This document shows, one piece after another, positions 6,214-14,054 of a stretch of 19,896 nucleotides of DNA. Within the stretch, counting starts at the first letter, position 1. Each line of letters begins with the position of its first letter. The notes beneath the pieces are model-generated. The model ran no database searches. It was not told the DNA's origin and saw only the letters and a program-made list of their open reading frames with translations. Origin of the DNA: an uncultured Lachnospiraceae bacterium (GTDB taxonomy: Bacteria > Bacillota > Clostridia > Lachnospirales > Lachnospiraceae). A program made the translations under genes and the position numbers. The stretch spans positions 1 to 19,896 of the forward strand of contig CAJTTO010000060.1 in NCBI GenBank assembly GCA_910579275.1, given 5' to 3'.

Positions 6214-6687
6214 ATGAATGAGTGGAAAGAAGTACTGTGCCTGTTTTCGGATGACGTCACTCCGGAACAAATGTGCAAAATCAGAACAGTGTATGCGCTG
6301 AAATGGTATGTTGAAAAAGCAAATTTCAATAAATGGATTTATTATTGTTTTTCGGTTATCGGTATTTTGTGCCCATTGGTGAACGCAGTGCTGGTAGTAT
6401 GCTGTGAGTATAAGCTGATTACCGTGCTCCTGTCTTCCATAACATCTATGGCGGCATCCATGCTCGCTATTACAAATGCCAAATCCAAATGGGAAAATTA
6501 TCGTTCCGCGGCAGAATTTCTGAAACGGGAATATGTATTGTTTCAATCTGGAACAGGAGTATACCGCGATGAGAATCGGTCAGCGATATATCTGCAGACG
6601 ATAGAGGACTATATGCAGATAATACATACGAAATGGCAAAAAATATTTGATAAGGACAATTTGAAATCAAAGAGTTCGCTATCTTGA
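6214..6687 (+). CDS. SLATT-domain (DUF4231-like) two-helix membrane protein
   Basis: The 157-aa product has a polar helical N-terminus, two transmembrane helices (about 41-63 and 68-87) and a cytosolic helical C-terminus. The junction after helix 2 carries the family pattern W93-x-x-Y96-R97-x-A-A-E-F-L-K (to ~104), then E106 and a helix with YRDENR. This is the SLATT layout known from nucleotide-second-messenger and conflict systems, where the protein is predicted to be a pore-forming effector; SLATT genes also accompany some RADAR loci. ATG 6199 is an alternative, but ATG 6214 has GGGGG nine bases ahead, preferred. It is the first gene of an apparent operon with the HD-HSP90 gene (196 bases downstream) and the ImmA-like gene, driven by promoter box C. 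Confidence 0.8.
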   Translation: MNEWKEVLCLFSDDVTPEQMCKIRTVYALKWYVEKANFNKWIYYCFSVIGILCPLVNAVLVVCCEYKLITVLLSSITSMAASMLAITNAKSKWENYRSAAEFLKREYVLFQSGTGVYRDENRSAIYLQTIEDYMQIIHTKWQKIFDKDNLKSKSSLS

Positions 6688-6883
6688 TGGAAGCGCCTGC
6701 GAAATAGAATATTTCACTTGGCAGATTTGACTATCTGTCTGAGTGAAGAATGGAAGTGCGTGTAAAGGCAGAGTATATAGAAAACAAAAAGAATAAACAA
6801 TGGGATTTTATAATAAAGTATTAGAGAGCGTTTGGCAAAATGAGGGCGCATATTGAATTGTACTGGGAGATGATAAGAAAACT

Positions 6884-9800
6884 ATGTCAGAAGAAAAAAG
6901 AAAAATCAAGTATAAGGAAGATATGGAGTTTAGTTATGGAAAGCTGACTGTTGAACGTCAGCTTCAGATGTATGAAAAGCATCCGGATAAAAGTGAGCGA
7001 AGTGCAACGCTTTGGCATGCGTGGCATCAGAATAAGAGCTGGTTAATCCGGCTGCTGGAATTGACTCTGGCCTCGTTTCCGTCTTATAGCAGGCATGATG
7101 CTTCCCATGCAGAGGCTGTGCTGCATAATATTGAGCGCATTTTAGGGGAAGAACGCATTGCAGAGCTTACTGCAACGGATTGTTTTGCAATTTTACATAC
7201 GGTTTATATCCATGATATCGGCATGACAATTTTGGCGGGAGACCGTAAAGAGATTGTAAAGAGCGATGAGTTTGTCGAGATGATTGACCAGCTGGCAGAA
7301 GGTGTCGACAAAGATTTGAAAGAGGCAGCCATTCAGCTCAAAAAAAACAGATATTATAAAGAAAAAGATGAGGAAATTGACTATGAGGGAAAGGAGTATC
7401 ATGATGAGAAAAAAAGCCTTTACCAGCAAAAGCTGAAAACGTATTATGCCGTCGTGCAGCTGCTGATGGAGTATCAGAGAAAGCGGCATGGAGAAAAAGC
7501 AGCCAGCAGTATTAAGGACTGGCTTTTGGATGGTGATAAGCTGCGTTCAGAGTTTTCCATGTCGGGTATTCCGATGAGAATTTTCTTTCGCATCGCAGAC
7601 TGCGCCAGCTTACATACAGATTGGCATTTTGGACATATCATGGAACTGCCTGCAGAAGAAAATGGATATGAAAATGATATGCTTCATCCCAGATTTGTCG
7701 CAGTTCTGCTGCAGTTAGGGGATGCGTTGGACATAGACAATGACCGTTTTCACCCTTTTGCGCAGAGATTTTTAGGGCAGCTGCCAACGCAGTCGCAGGC
7801 ACACTATGAAAAACATTTGGCAATCCGAACACTAAAAATCACACCGGAGGAAATACAGATTGAGGCTGACTGCGATTCGCGTGAGGCAATGCGTCTGATT
7901 AAAAACGAATGTGACGGAATTGAAAATCTATTGCAAGCGGCAAGTTATCATTGGTCCAGTATCGCACCAAGGGGATTCAGCGGCGCTCTGCCAGCGTTTC
8001 ACATTCCGAAGTTACTTTTGAAAGGAACAGAAATACCGTTAGACTTAGCCATGGCCCGCTTTGAGATATCGCAGCAGAAAGCTTTCTCCTTATTACAGGG
8101 TGAAAATATCTATTCGGGATATTTTCCGTTTGTGCGTGAGCTGTTGCAGAATGCGATTGATTCTACGAAATTGCAATGCTATGAAGACTATAAGACCAGC
8201 CCCCAGCTGCGTTTTGAGCGCAACCAGACAGAAAATAAGTTGCCGTCCATTGTCAATATTTCACAAATTATCAATCCCATACAATATCCCATAGAGATAT
8301 CCATGCAATGTGGTAAGTTACAGGAATCTGGTAAGTTTAAGGCGGTCAGCATTGAAAACATTCCCGGGAAAGAGGGGGAGACAGAAAAGTATGGAATTCT
8401 ATTTTCCATCAGGGACTATGGAACTGGAATTCATTCGAAATCTCTGCGCACAATTTCATCCGTTGGAACAAGCTACAAGAAAAGAAAAAAATTGTTACGG
8501 GAAATACCGGACTGGCTGAGACCAACAGGAGAATTTGGTATTGGGCTACAGTCTGTTTTTTTGGTGAGCGATAGATTTTATTGTGACACTTATGTCAGAA
8601 ATGGAGAACGCTACCGGATAGAATTTCTTACCGGTGCAAATGGTGAGAAAGGTTATATTAATATCGAACCAAGGGATCCGGAGAAAGCACCAATGGCATT
8701 TGGTACAAAATTTGATGTCTTTATCGGGCATGACAGGAAGAAAGTGCGAAATGAGTTTATGGATGCCTGGACCGGATTTGATCCATTTGCAGATGAGTAT
8801 GACGATAAGAAAATCCAGCGCAATATTATTGCACTCACAGTACAAATACTATTGGATATTGACAGACAATTGGAGGATTTGCTATTTCCGGTTTACGCAT
8901 ATGTGGGATTTAATTTAGGAGATGAGCAAAAAGAACAGATGAATAACAAACTATCAAAGATTGTTTTTGATGATTGTGAATCGTGTGGAAGGTATAATGA
9001 GGATGAATTAAAGAAAAATGTATGCTGGATGTACCGTAAAGACAATAAGATGAATGCGAATAACAACATAATTTCTTTCAAGATAGAGAATGGTGTCTGT
9101 ATGGTGGACTTGTGGAGTATGCGGGTCAACCTCTGGCTGGAGGATGTGTCCGTCAATGCCTGTATCGGAGTCGACTATCTGGTAGAAGAAGGACTGCAGA
9201 TGACTAAATCACCATGCAAGTTGTATTATAAGGGAGTTTTGATAGAAACGCGTTATGTAGAAGAAAGCGGAAACCTTTTGGAATATATTGACATTCAGGG
9301 AGGCAGAAAGGGAAGAAAACTGATTCAATTAAACCGCAATGGTCTTACGAAAGAAGGAGAGGAGTATGTAGATACGGTTATTGTCCCCAAGATTTATTCC
9401 AGCCTGTTGAAAGTATTGGAGCTGCTTGCAGGACAGGAGTTTGTAGGCGATGAAAAAGACGAGCGCCTGCAAATGGCAGAGAAAATTAAGAAAAATATAC
9501 AGGAAGCATTACAGAAAGAGCAGATTGAATGGCAGCGGCAGCTGGTAGGTGTCAGCCTATACTACAATTTTTATATGCGTAAGTATGAGAATAGCAACAT
9601 TACATATCTTTCCAAGAAAGCACAGAATGAAAAGAAACAGTGGGAAGATTCGATTCGGCATGTTGAGAGGGCAATGCAAAATTACGGCATGCCGGAAATG
9701 TCGGAAATAAGCGGGACAGTTCAGGCAATTAAACTGCATGCGAGACTGGACAGTAAATTTCATGTTTTGGATGTCGTGAATATCAGTATTGCAGACTTTT

Positions 9801-11170
9801 ATGACAGGAGTAATAAATTTGCAGTTGTGTCCAAGAGAAGGGATAAAGGGGATAAATGGATTAACACGCTGGTCTGGCTGAAAAGTGCAAAGGAAGACAT
9901 TGACCCAGAGGATGGTGTAAAAATTTCAAAATCTAAGTTGATAGAAATTTTGGAGGACTCTGTGGCAAAAAGTATCCAGTGGGAGGAAAGGGAAAAGAAA
10001 CTAGAGTTATGGGCAGATTTTTTCTTGAAAAATATTGGGAGTATTATTGGCTTTGAGTCAGTGCAGCAGAGCGATCTTGTGCTGGAACTGCTGCAGTCTG
10101 TATCTATTCGAGCCTGCTTTGCCGATGAAGAAGGAAACCTGAAAGTGCATATTTTAACTGGACAGTCATCAGGGGGTGTGTTTTATAATATCAACGCCAA
10201 GTACAGGCTGCTTAAGAAAATGAGCGAGCGAAACAGCCAGACACATGCAAAAAGGTTTGCGGGAAATGTATGGATGGGGTATGAATCTTTGCGGGTAGAC
10301 AAGATACAAGAGGATGTATGTAATATTAAAGAAAAGTATATTGGACAGAATCTTGATTTCATGCTAATGCCATGTAATGGTGATGCTGTTGTACAGCTTG
10401 TACAATTAGCAGAAGATGCAAAGAAAGACGAGGAAAATGAAAAATATGTTTCAATTAAAGACCAGCTGCTGGAAGCCGCGGACTTGCTGGATGCCTGCCT
10501 AAAGTTTAACTATAGAGCGGTAATGAATGAAGAATTATTTAAAACGCAGCATAGTGAATATTGCAAAAATGAACAGATACCTCTTGGAAGAGATGCCTTT
10601 GGAAGTCGATTAAGAAACGGATACTCGTCTTTAATAAATGAAAAATTTAAAAATGCTCATAGAACACATGAGCAGGATACTAAAATGCTGGAAATTGGAT
10701 TCTACTCAGCGGAAGATATAAAGCTGATGCAGGAAAAAGATCTGATGACTCCAGTAAAAATACAGGAGTTACGTAAGGACATTACTTCTAGTATTGTGAT
10801 AAATGCACAGCATATTATGAAAGGTGAATGGAATCCAAAAAATATGGAGTATGTGGAACTGCATAGGCATTTGGATATTTTAATCGGGCAGTGCTACAAG
10901 TGGAAATATATGTGGGACTATTTAGAAAATTTACAAATAGATCAGAATATGACAAAAATTATGCAGCATTCGTGGTCAAATTCTAGTGAGCGTACCAATC
11001 TAATTGAGTGGACATCCAAACAAGTAAACAATAGTAATTCGAATATGGATGCTATAGAAGAATTTTACGATAATATTTGGAATGTGTATAAAAATGTGAT
11101 AAAATATCATAGAAAAAAATTATTATTTCAGAAACATCAATATAATTTTTTGGAATTGCTAAATATATAA
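6884..11170 (+). CDS. HD phosphohydrolase-HSP90-like ATPase fusion, 1428 aa
   Basis: The N-terminal ~350 residues carry an HD-type metal site: H71 and H75 in SRHDASHAEAV, H110-D111 in YIHDIGM, and D280 in LLQLGDALDIDNDR. Residues ~390-620 are a GHKL ATPase of the HSP90 type: N-box RELLQNAIDS (E419, N423, D426), G1 box RDYGTGI (D511, G513, G515) and G2 box TGEFGIGLQSVFLVSD (G549, G552, G554), close to the HSP90 GQFGVG pattern. The remaining ~800 residues are charged and helical, with no family I can name. HD-HSP90 fusions are known from bacterial conflict systems. Nucleotide hydrolysis and ATP-gated conformational change are the expected activities; the target is unknown. The SD (GGGAG) is 14 bases from ATG 6884, rather far; ATG at codon 14 has a closer AAGGA, so the start may be 6923. 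Confidence 0.85.
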   Translation: MSEEKRKIKYKEDMEFSYGKLTVERQLQMYEKHPDKSERSATLWHAWHQNKSWLIRLLELTLASFPSYSRHDASHAEAVLHNIERILGEERIAELTATDCFAILHTVYIHDIGMTILAGDRKEIVKSDEFVEMIDQLAEGVDKDLKEAAIQLKKNRYYKEKDEEIDYEGKEYHDEKKSLYQQKLKTYYAVVQLLMEYQRKRHGEKAASSIKDWLLDGDKLRSEFSMSGIPMRIFFRIADCASLHTDWHFGHIMELPAEENGYENDMLHPRFVAVLLQLGDALDIDNDRFHPFAQRFLGQLPTQSQAHYEKHLAIRTLKITPEEIQIEADCDSREAMRLIKNECDGIENLLQAASYHWSSIAPRGFSGALPAFHIPKLLLKGTEIPLDLAMARFEISQQKAFSLLQGENIYSGYFPFVRELLQNAIDSTKLQCYEDYKTSPQLRFERNQTENKLPSIVNISQIINPIQYPIEISMQCGKLQESGKFKAVSIENIPGKEGETEKYGILFSIRDYGTGIHSKSLRTISSVGTSYKKRKKLLREIPDWLRPTGEFGIGLQSVFLVSDRFYCDTYVRNGERYRIEFLTGANGEKGYINIEPRDPEKAPMAFGTKFDVFIGHDRKKVRNEFMDAWTGFDPFADEYDDKKIQRNIIALTVQILLDIDRQLEDLLFPVYAYVGFNLGDEQKEQMNNKLSKIVFDDCESCGRYNEDELKKNVCWMYRKDNKMNANNNIISFKIENGVCMVDLWSMRVNLWLEDVSVNACIGVDYLVEEGLQMTKSPCKLYYKGVLIETRYVEESGNLLEYIDIQGGRKGRKLIQLNRNGLTKEGEEYVDTVIVPKIYSSLLKVLELLAGQEFVGDEKDERLQMAEKIKKNIQEALQKEQIEWQRQLVGVSLYYNFYMRKYENSNITYLSKKAQNEKKQWEDSIRHVERAMQNYGMPEMSEISGTVQAIKLHARLDSKFHVLDVVNISIADFYDRSNKFAVVSKRRDKGDKWINTLVWLKSAKEDIDPEDGVKISKSKLIEILEDSVAKSIQWEEREKKLELWADFFLKNIGSIIGFESVQQSDLVLELLQSVSIRACFADEEGNLKVHILTGQSSGGVFYNINAKYRLLKKMSERNSQTHAKRFAGNVWMGYESLRVDKIQEDVCNIKEKYIGQNLDFMLMPCNGDAVVQLVQLAEDAKKDEENEKYVSIKDQLLEAADLLDACLKFNYRAVMNEELFKTQHSEYCKNEQIPLGRDAFGSRLRNGYSSLINEKFKNAHRTHEQDTKMLEIGFYSAEDIKLMQEKDLMTPVKIQELRKDITSSIVINAQHIMKGEWNPKNMEYVELHRHLDILIGQCYKWKYMWDYLENLQIDQNMTKIMQHSWSNSSERTNLIEWTSKQVNNSNSNMDAIEEFYDNIWNVYKNVIKYHRKKLLFQKHQYNFLELLNI

Positions 11171-11184
11171 GAAGGGATATAAGG

Positions 11185-11913
11185 ATGGGGCAATTTAATT
11201 TAACAGAAATTCAAATCCAATGTTTGAAGGGAACGGTAGAGGGCACAGCAGAGAATTATCTGGGAATCGCGAACGCCACAGAAGAATTGATAGAGGCAAG
11301 TTATGCAGGCGAGAGTGATATAAAAGAAAATAATGATAAGAAATCAGGCTATAAGATTGAATTTCCGATTGACATAGAACTGGTTGCAAGTCACCTGGGA
11401 ATGAAAATAGAGAAGAAAAGCTTGAACAGAGAAGAACCCAGAAGCTTTAGCCGTGTTCTTGGCATTATAACTTCGCAGGATGGGAAAGCATATGTTGCGA
11501 TTGACAATGAAGTCAGCTACAAGACACAGCGTTACACGATTGCAAATGCGGTTGGGCGTTTTTTGCTGAACCAGTCGGGAACATCTCTAAAATGCAGCTA
11601 TGCCATTCCGCTGATACCACAAAGTCTGGAAGAAATAGCAGCAGACACCATCGCGTTGTTTCTGCTGCTGCCAATGAAAACATTTAAGGAAGAATTTTTA
11701 AATTACTTGGAGGGGTGCGGAGACCGCCCGCTGGATGTGGATGCGTGGTTGATGCATCTGAGTAATAAGAGCCAGATATCACAATTTAATCTTGCCATTG
11801 GTTACCAACAGATGAAACAGGTACTGTGTTATCAGAGGCAGTTAGAATTTAGAGAAAGTGGTTTTGATATTAACAAGATACTGGACGATCCGTATGATAT
11901 CATTTTTGCGTAG
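11185..11913 (+). CDS. ImmA/IrrE-like protein with destroyed HExxH motif (pseudo-protease)
   Basis: This 242-aa protein follows the HD-HSP90 stop by 14 bases and has a GAAGGG ribosome site, so it is coupled to it. The central region (residues ~60-165) has the ImmA/IrrE layout: IDIELVASHLGMKIE, then a strand pair ending in AYVAIDN, then the helix QRYTIANAVGRFLLN (115-129). Next comes E150-I-A-A-D-x-x-A-x-x-L-L-L-P163, matching the family's ExxAnxxAxxLLmP. In active members the helix reads xIAHELGHFLLH. Here H, E and H are replaced by N121, A122 and R125, while E150 is kept. The zinc peptidase is therefore predicted dead. Active ImmA proteins cleave repressors; a dead copy more likely binds a partner, perhaps as sensor or adaptor of the SLATT/HD-HSP90 system. 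Confidence 0.72.
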   Translation: MGQFNLTEIQIQCLKGTVEGTAENYLGIANATEELIEASYAGESDIKENNDKKSGYKIEFPIDIELVASHLGMKIEKKSLNREEPRSFSRVLGIITSQDGKAYVAIDNEVSYKTQRYTIANAVGRFLLNQSGTSLKCSYAIPLIPQSLEEIAADTIALFLLLPMKTFKEEFLNYLEGCGDRPLDVDAWLMHLSNKSQISQFNLAIGYQQMKQVLCYQRQLEFRESGFDINKILDDPYDIIFA

Positions 11914-12044
11914 CATTATAGAGAAAACCTGTAGTGCAAAGAAGATCCATGCAAGTATAATCCATTTGTGCAACGCACTTGTTTGCTTTTCAAAAATTAT
12001 CGTTATGGGCACAAGGTGTTCTGTAACGAGCCTGTCAGCGAATC

Positions 12045-12084
12045 AGCTGCCGTACAGAAAGGAATTCCTATCCGGCAGCTTTTG
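12045..12084 (+). terminator. CTGCC-type hairpin terminator, repeat copy 2
   Basis: AGCTGCCG (12045-12052) pairs perfectly with CGGCAGCT (12073-12080), followed by TTTTG. It is placed to end the SLATT/HD-HSP90/ImmA operon, about 130 bases after its stop. The stem and 3' flank resemble 5053-5095. The flank TGtTATGAT (12085-12093) and TATAAT (12099-12104) are possible -10 signals for the next gene. Confidence 0.6.
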
Positions 12085-12139
12085 TGTTATGATAAGGTTA
12101 TAATGTATCAGGCATAATAAAGGACATGTGAGGTAGGGT

Positions 12140-13855
12140 ATGGATAAGGGAAAGCCGGCCATCGGATATCAGAATTTTGAGGAAGTCAGGACAGGGAACA
12201 TATTTTATATAGACAAAACGGATTTTATCAGGGAATGGTGGGAACGCGCGGATAAGGTGACACTCATAACCCGCCCGCGCAGATTTGGCAAAACCTTGAA
12301 TATGAGCATGGTGGAGTGTTTTTTCTCCAATAAATATGCTGACAGGGGGGATTTGTTTCAGGGACTTTCCATATGGAAGGAGGAAAAGTACAGACAGGTT
12401 CAAGGCACATATCCTGTTATATTTTTAAGCTTTGCAAATGTTAAAGCGTCCACATATGACAAAATGAAGTACAAAATAACGGAACTTATTGCAAGACTGT
12501 ATGAACAGAACAGCTATCTGCTTGACGGCAGTATCTTAAGCAGCAATGAGAAAAAATATTTTCGGGATATACAGCCGGGCATGGGGGATGAAGTTGCCTC
12601 CGGAGCAGTCAATGCCATAACGGAGTTTTTGTATCGTTATTATGGGAAAAATGTCATTATTGTCCTTGATGAATATGATACGCCGATGCAGGAAGCATGG
12701 GTGTCCGGTTACTGGAGCGAGGCGGCAGAGTTTTTTAGGGGGCTGTTCAACGCCACGTTCAAGACGAATGCCTACATGGAACGCGGATTGATTACGGGCA
12801 TAACAAGAATATCAAAAGAGAGCATTTTTTCTGATTTCAATAATTTAAAAGTAGTGACGACAACTTCGGATGCGTATGCAGTATCCTTTGGATTTACGCA
12901 GGAGGAAGTATTTCAGGCTCTTGAGGATATGGAACTGGGGGAAGAAAAGCAAGGTGTGAAAAAGTGGTATAACGGGTTTACATTTGGCAGTCACACAGAT
13001 ATTTATAATCCGTGGTCAATTATTTCTTTTATCAGCGAAAATGGAAAATATAAGCCATATTGGTCAAACACAAGTGGAAATGGACTGGTAAATACATTAA
13101 TACAGCAAGGAAACACCAATATAAAGCGCATGATGGAGGAACTGCTGAAAGGGGACAGCATTGAGACAGCGCTGGATGAGGAGATTGCGTTTGAGCATCT
13201 AAAGGACAATACCAATGCGGTCTGGAGCCTGCTGGTTGCCACGGGATATTTGAAAGTACTTCATGTGGAAGCCATAAAGGCAAACGACGAACAGGATGCA
13301 TTATATACACTGTCACTCACAAACTTCGAGGTGAAGAAAATGTTTAGAAGCATGGTGAAGGGATGGTTTCAGAGCGTTACTTCGACGGTATACAATGATT
13401 TCATCAAGGCGCTCCTCATGGATGACGTTGATTCCATGAATGAGTTTATGAATGACATTGCGCTTTGCATTTTCTCAAATTTTGACACGGCGAAAAGTGC
13501 ATCGTCAAAAGATGCGCCAGAACGCTTTTACCACGGTTTTGTGCTTGGCCTTATGGTAGAACTTGATGGCAGATTCCGTCTGACCTCCAACAGGGAGAGT
13601 GGATTCGGGCGCTATGACGTAATGCTCACACCTGTGGACAGGGAAAAGGACGATGCATATATTATAGAATTTAAGGTGCACAAGCCGGGAAAGGAAAAGG
13701 ATTTACAGGAAACACTTACAAATGCCCTGTCACAGATTGAGGCAAAAAAGTATGCGGCACACCTCATCGCGGAGGGCATAGAACCGCGGCGGATAAGGAA
13801 ATACGGGTTTGCTTTTCAAGGGAAAGCGTGCCTGATTGGTGCAGCCGTGCATTGA
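12140..13855 (+). CDS. AAA-ATPase-like (PF09820) + DUF1703 PD-(D/E)XK protein
   Basis: The 571-aa protein opens with the family hallmark FYIDKTDFIREWW, then a P-loop variant RPRRFGKT (residues 45-52, K51) and Walker B VLDEYDTPM (D177, E178). After a middle helical domain, the C-terminal DUF1703 region has YHGFVLGLM, then GFGRYD493 and IIE510FK512, the D...ExK core of a PD-(D/E)XK nuclease fold. Length and domain order are normal for this family, which is expanded in gut Clostridia and Bacteroidetes. ATG 12140 has GAGG six bases ahead. It stands alone between the ImmA operon terminator and the hairpin ahead of rdrA. No family evidence links it to RADAR; it may be independent cargo or an added nuclease. 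Its function in any organism is unclear to me. Confidence 0.88.
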   Translation: MDKGKPAIGYQNFEEVRTGNIFYIDKTDFIREWWERADKVTLITRPRRFGKTLNMSMVECFFSNKYADRGDLFQGLSIWKEEKYRQVQGTYPVIFLSFANVKASTYDKMKYKITELIARLYEQNSYLLDGSILSSNEKKYFRDIQPGMGDEVASGAVNAITEFLYRYYGKNVIIVLDEYDTPMQEAWVSGYWSEAAEFFRGLFNATFKTNAYMERGLITGITRISKESIFSDFNNLKVVTTTSDAYAVSFGFTQEEVFQALEDMELGEEKQGVKKWYNGFTFGSHTDIYNPWSIISFISENGKYKPYWSNTSGNGLVNTLIQQGNTNIKRMMEELLKGDSIETALDEEIAFEHLKDNTNAVWSLLVATGYLKVLHVEAIKANDEQDALYTLSLTNFEVKKMFRSMVKGWFQSVTSTVYNDFIKALLMDDVDSMNEFMNDIALCIFSNFDTAKSASSKDAPERFYHGFVLGLMVELDGRFRLTSNRESGFGRYDVMLTPVDREKDDAYIIEFKVHKPGKEKDLQETLTNALSQIEAKKYAAHLIAEGIEPRRIRKYGFAFQGKACLIGAAVH

Positions 13856-13904
13856 CAGGGCGGCAAAGCAAAAGATGGTGTTGGAATAAATAATAAAGTT
13901 TAAT

Positions 13905-13945
13905 GGGACAGAATTGGCGCAATGGGTGTTTGCCAATTCTGTCCC
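13905..13945 (+). terminator. Perfect 14-bp hairpin containing the shared box (copy D)
   Basis: GGGACAGAATTGGC (13905-13918) and GCCAATTCTGTCCC (13932-13945) are exact reverse complements around a 13-base loop, followed by TTGTCTTGTTTTG. It can act as terminator for the 571-aa gene, 50 bases after its stop. At the same time its right arm is the shared box that precedes rdrA, so it may be an operator or antiterminator site. Confidence 0.6.
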
Positions 13946-13980
13946 TTGTCTTGTTTTGTAAAAAATGATAATTTTATTAT
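13946..13980 (+). promoter_or_regulatory. Candidate rdrA promoter beside box D
   Basis: TTGTCT (13946-13951) with TAATTT 17 bases later, or TTGTTT (13951-13956) with TATTAT (13975-13980) 18 bases later. Both lie immediately after the shared box and ~75-85 bases before the rdrA ATG. Confidence 0.4.
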
Positions 13981-14054
13981 AGATTCGCATATGATTTTTG
14001 TGGAAAAGTATGAATTTCATATGCTGCGTTATAAAAATAAGATTGGAGCGTCAC

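Noticed and set aside
6749..6883. Short ORFs between the SLATT and HD-HSP90 genes (from ATG 6749 or 6840)
   Set aside because: About 25-35 codons, no Shine-Dalgarno and no recognisable composition. The second overlaps the HD-HSP90 start in another frame.
11858..12103. 81-codon plus-strand frame after the ImmA-like gene
   Set aside because: It overlaps the end of that gene, has no ribosome site, and runs through the terminator hairpin at 12045-12084.
13998..14054. TTG-initiated extension of rdrA by 19 residues
   Set aside because: No Shine-Dalgarno before the TTG, whereas ATG 14055 has GGAG at 6 bases. The added peptide overlaps the leader after promoter box D.
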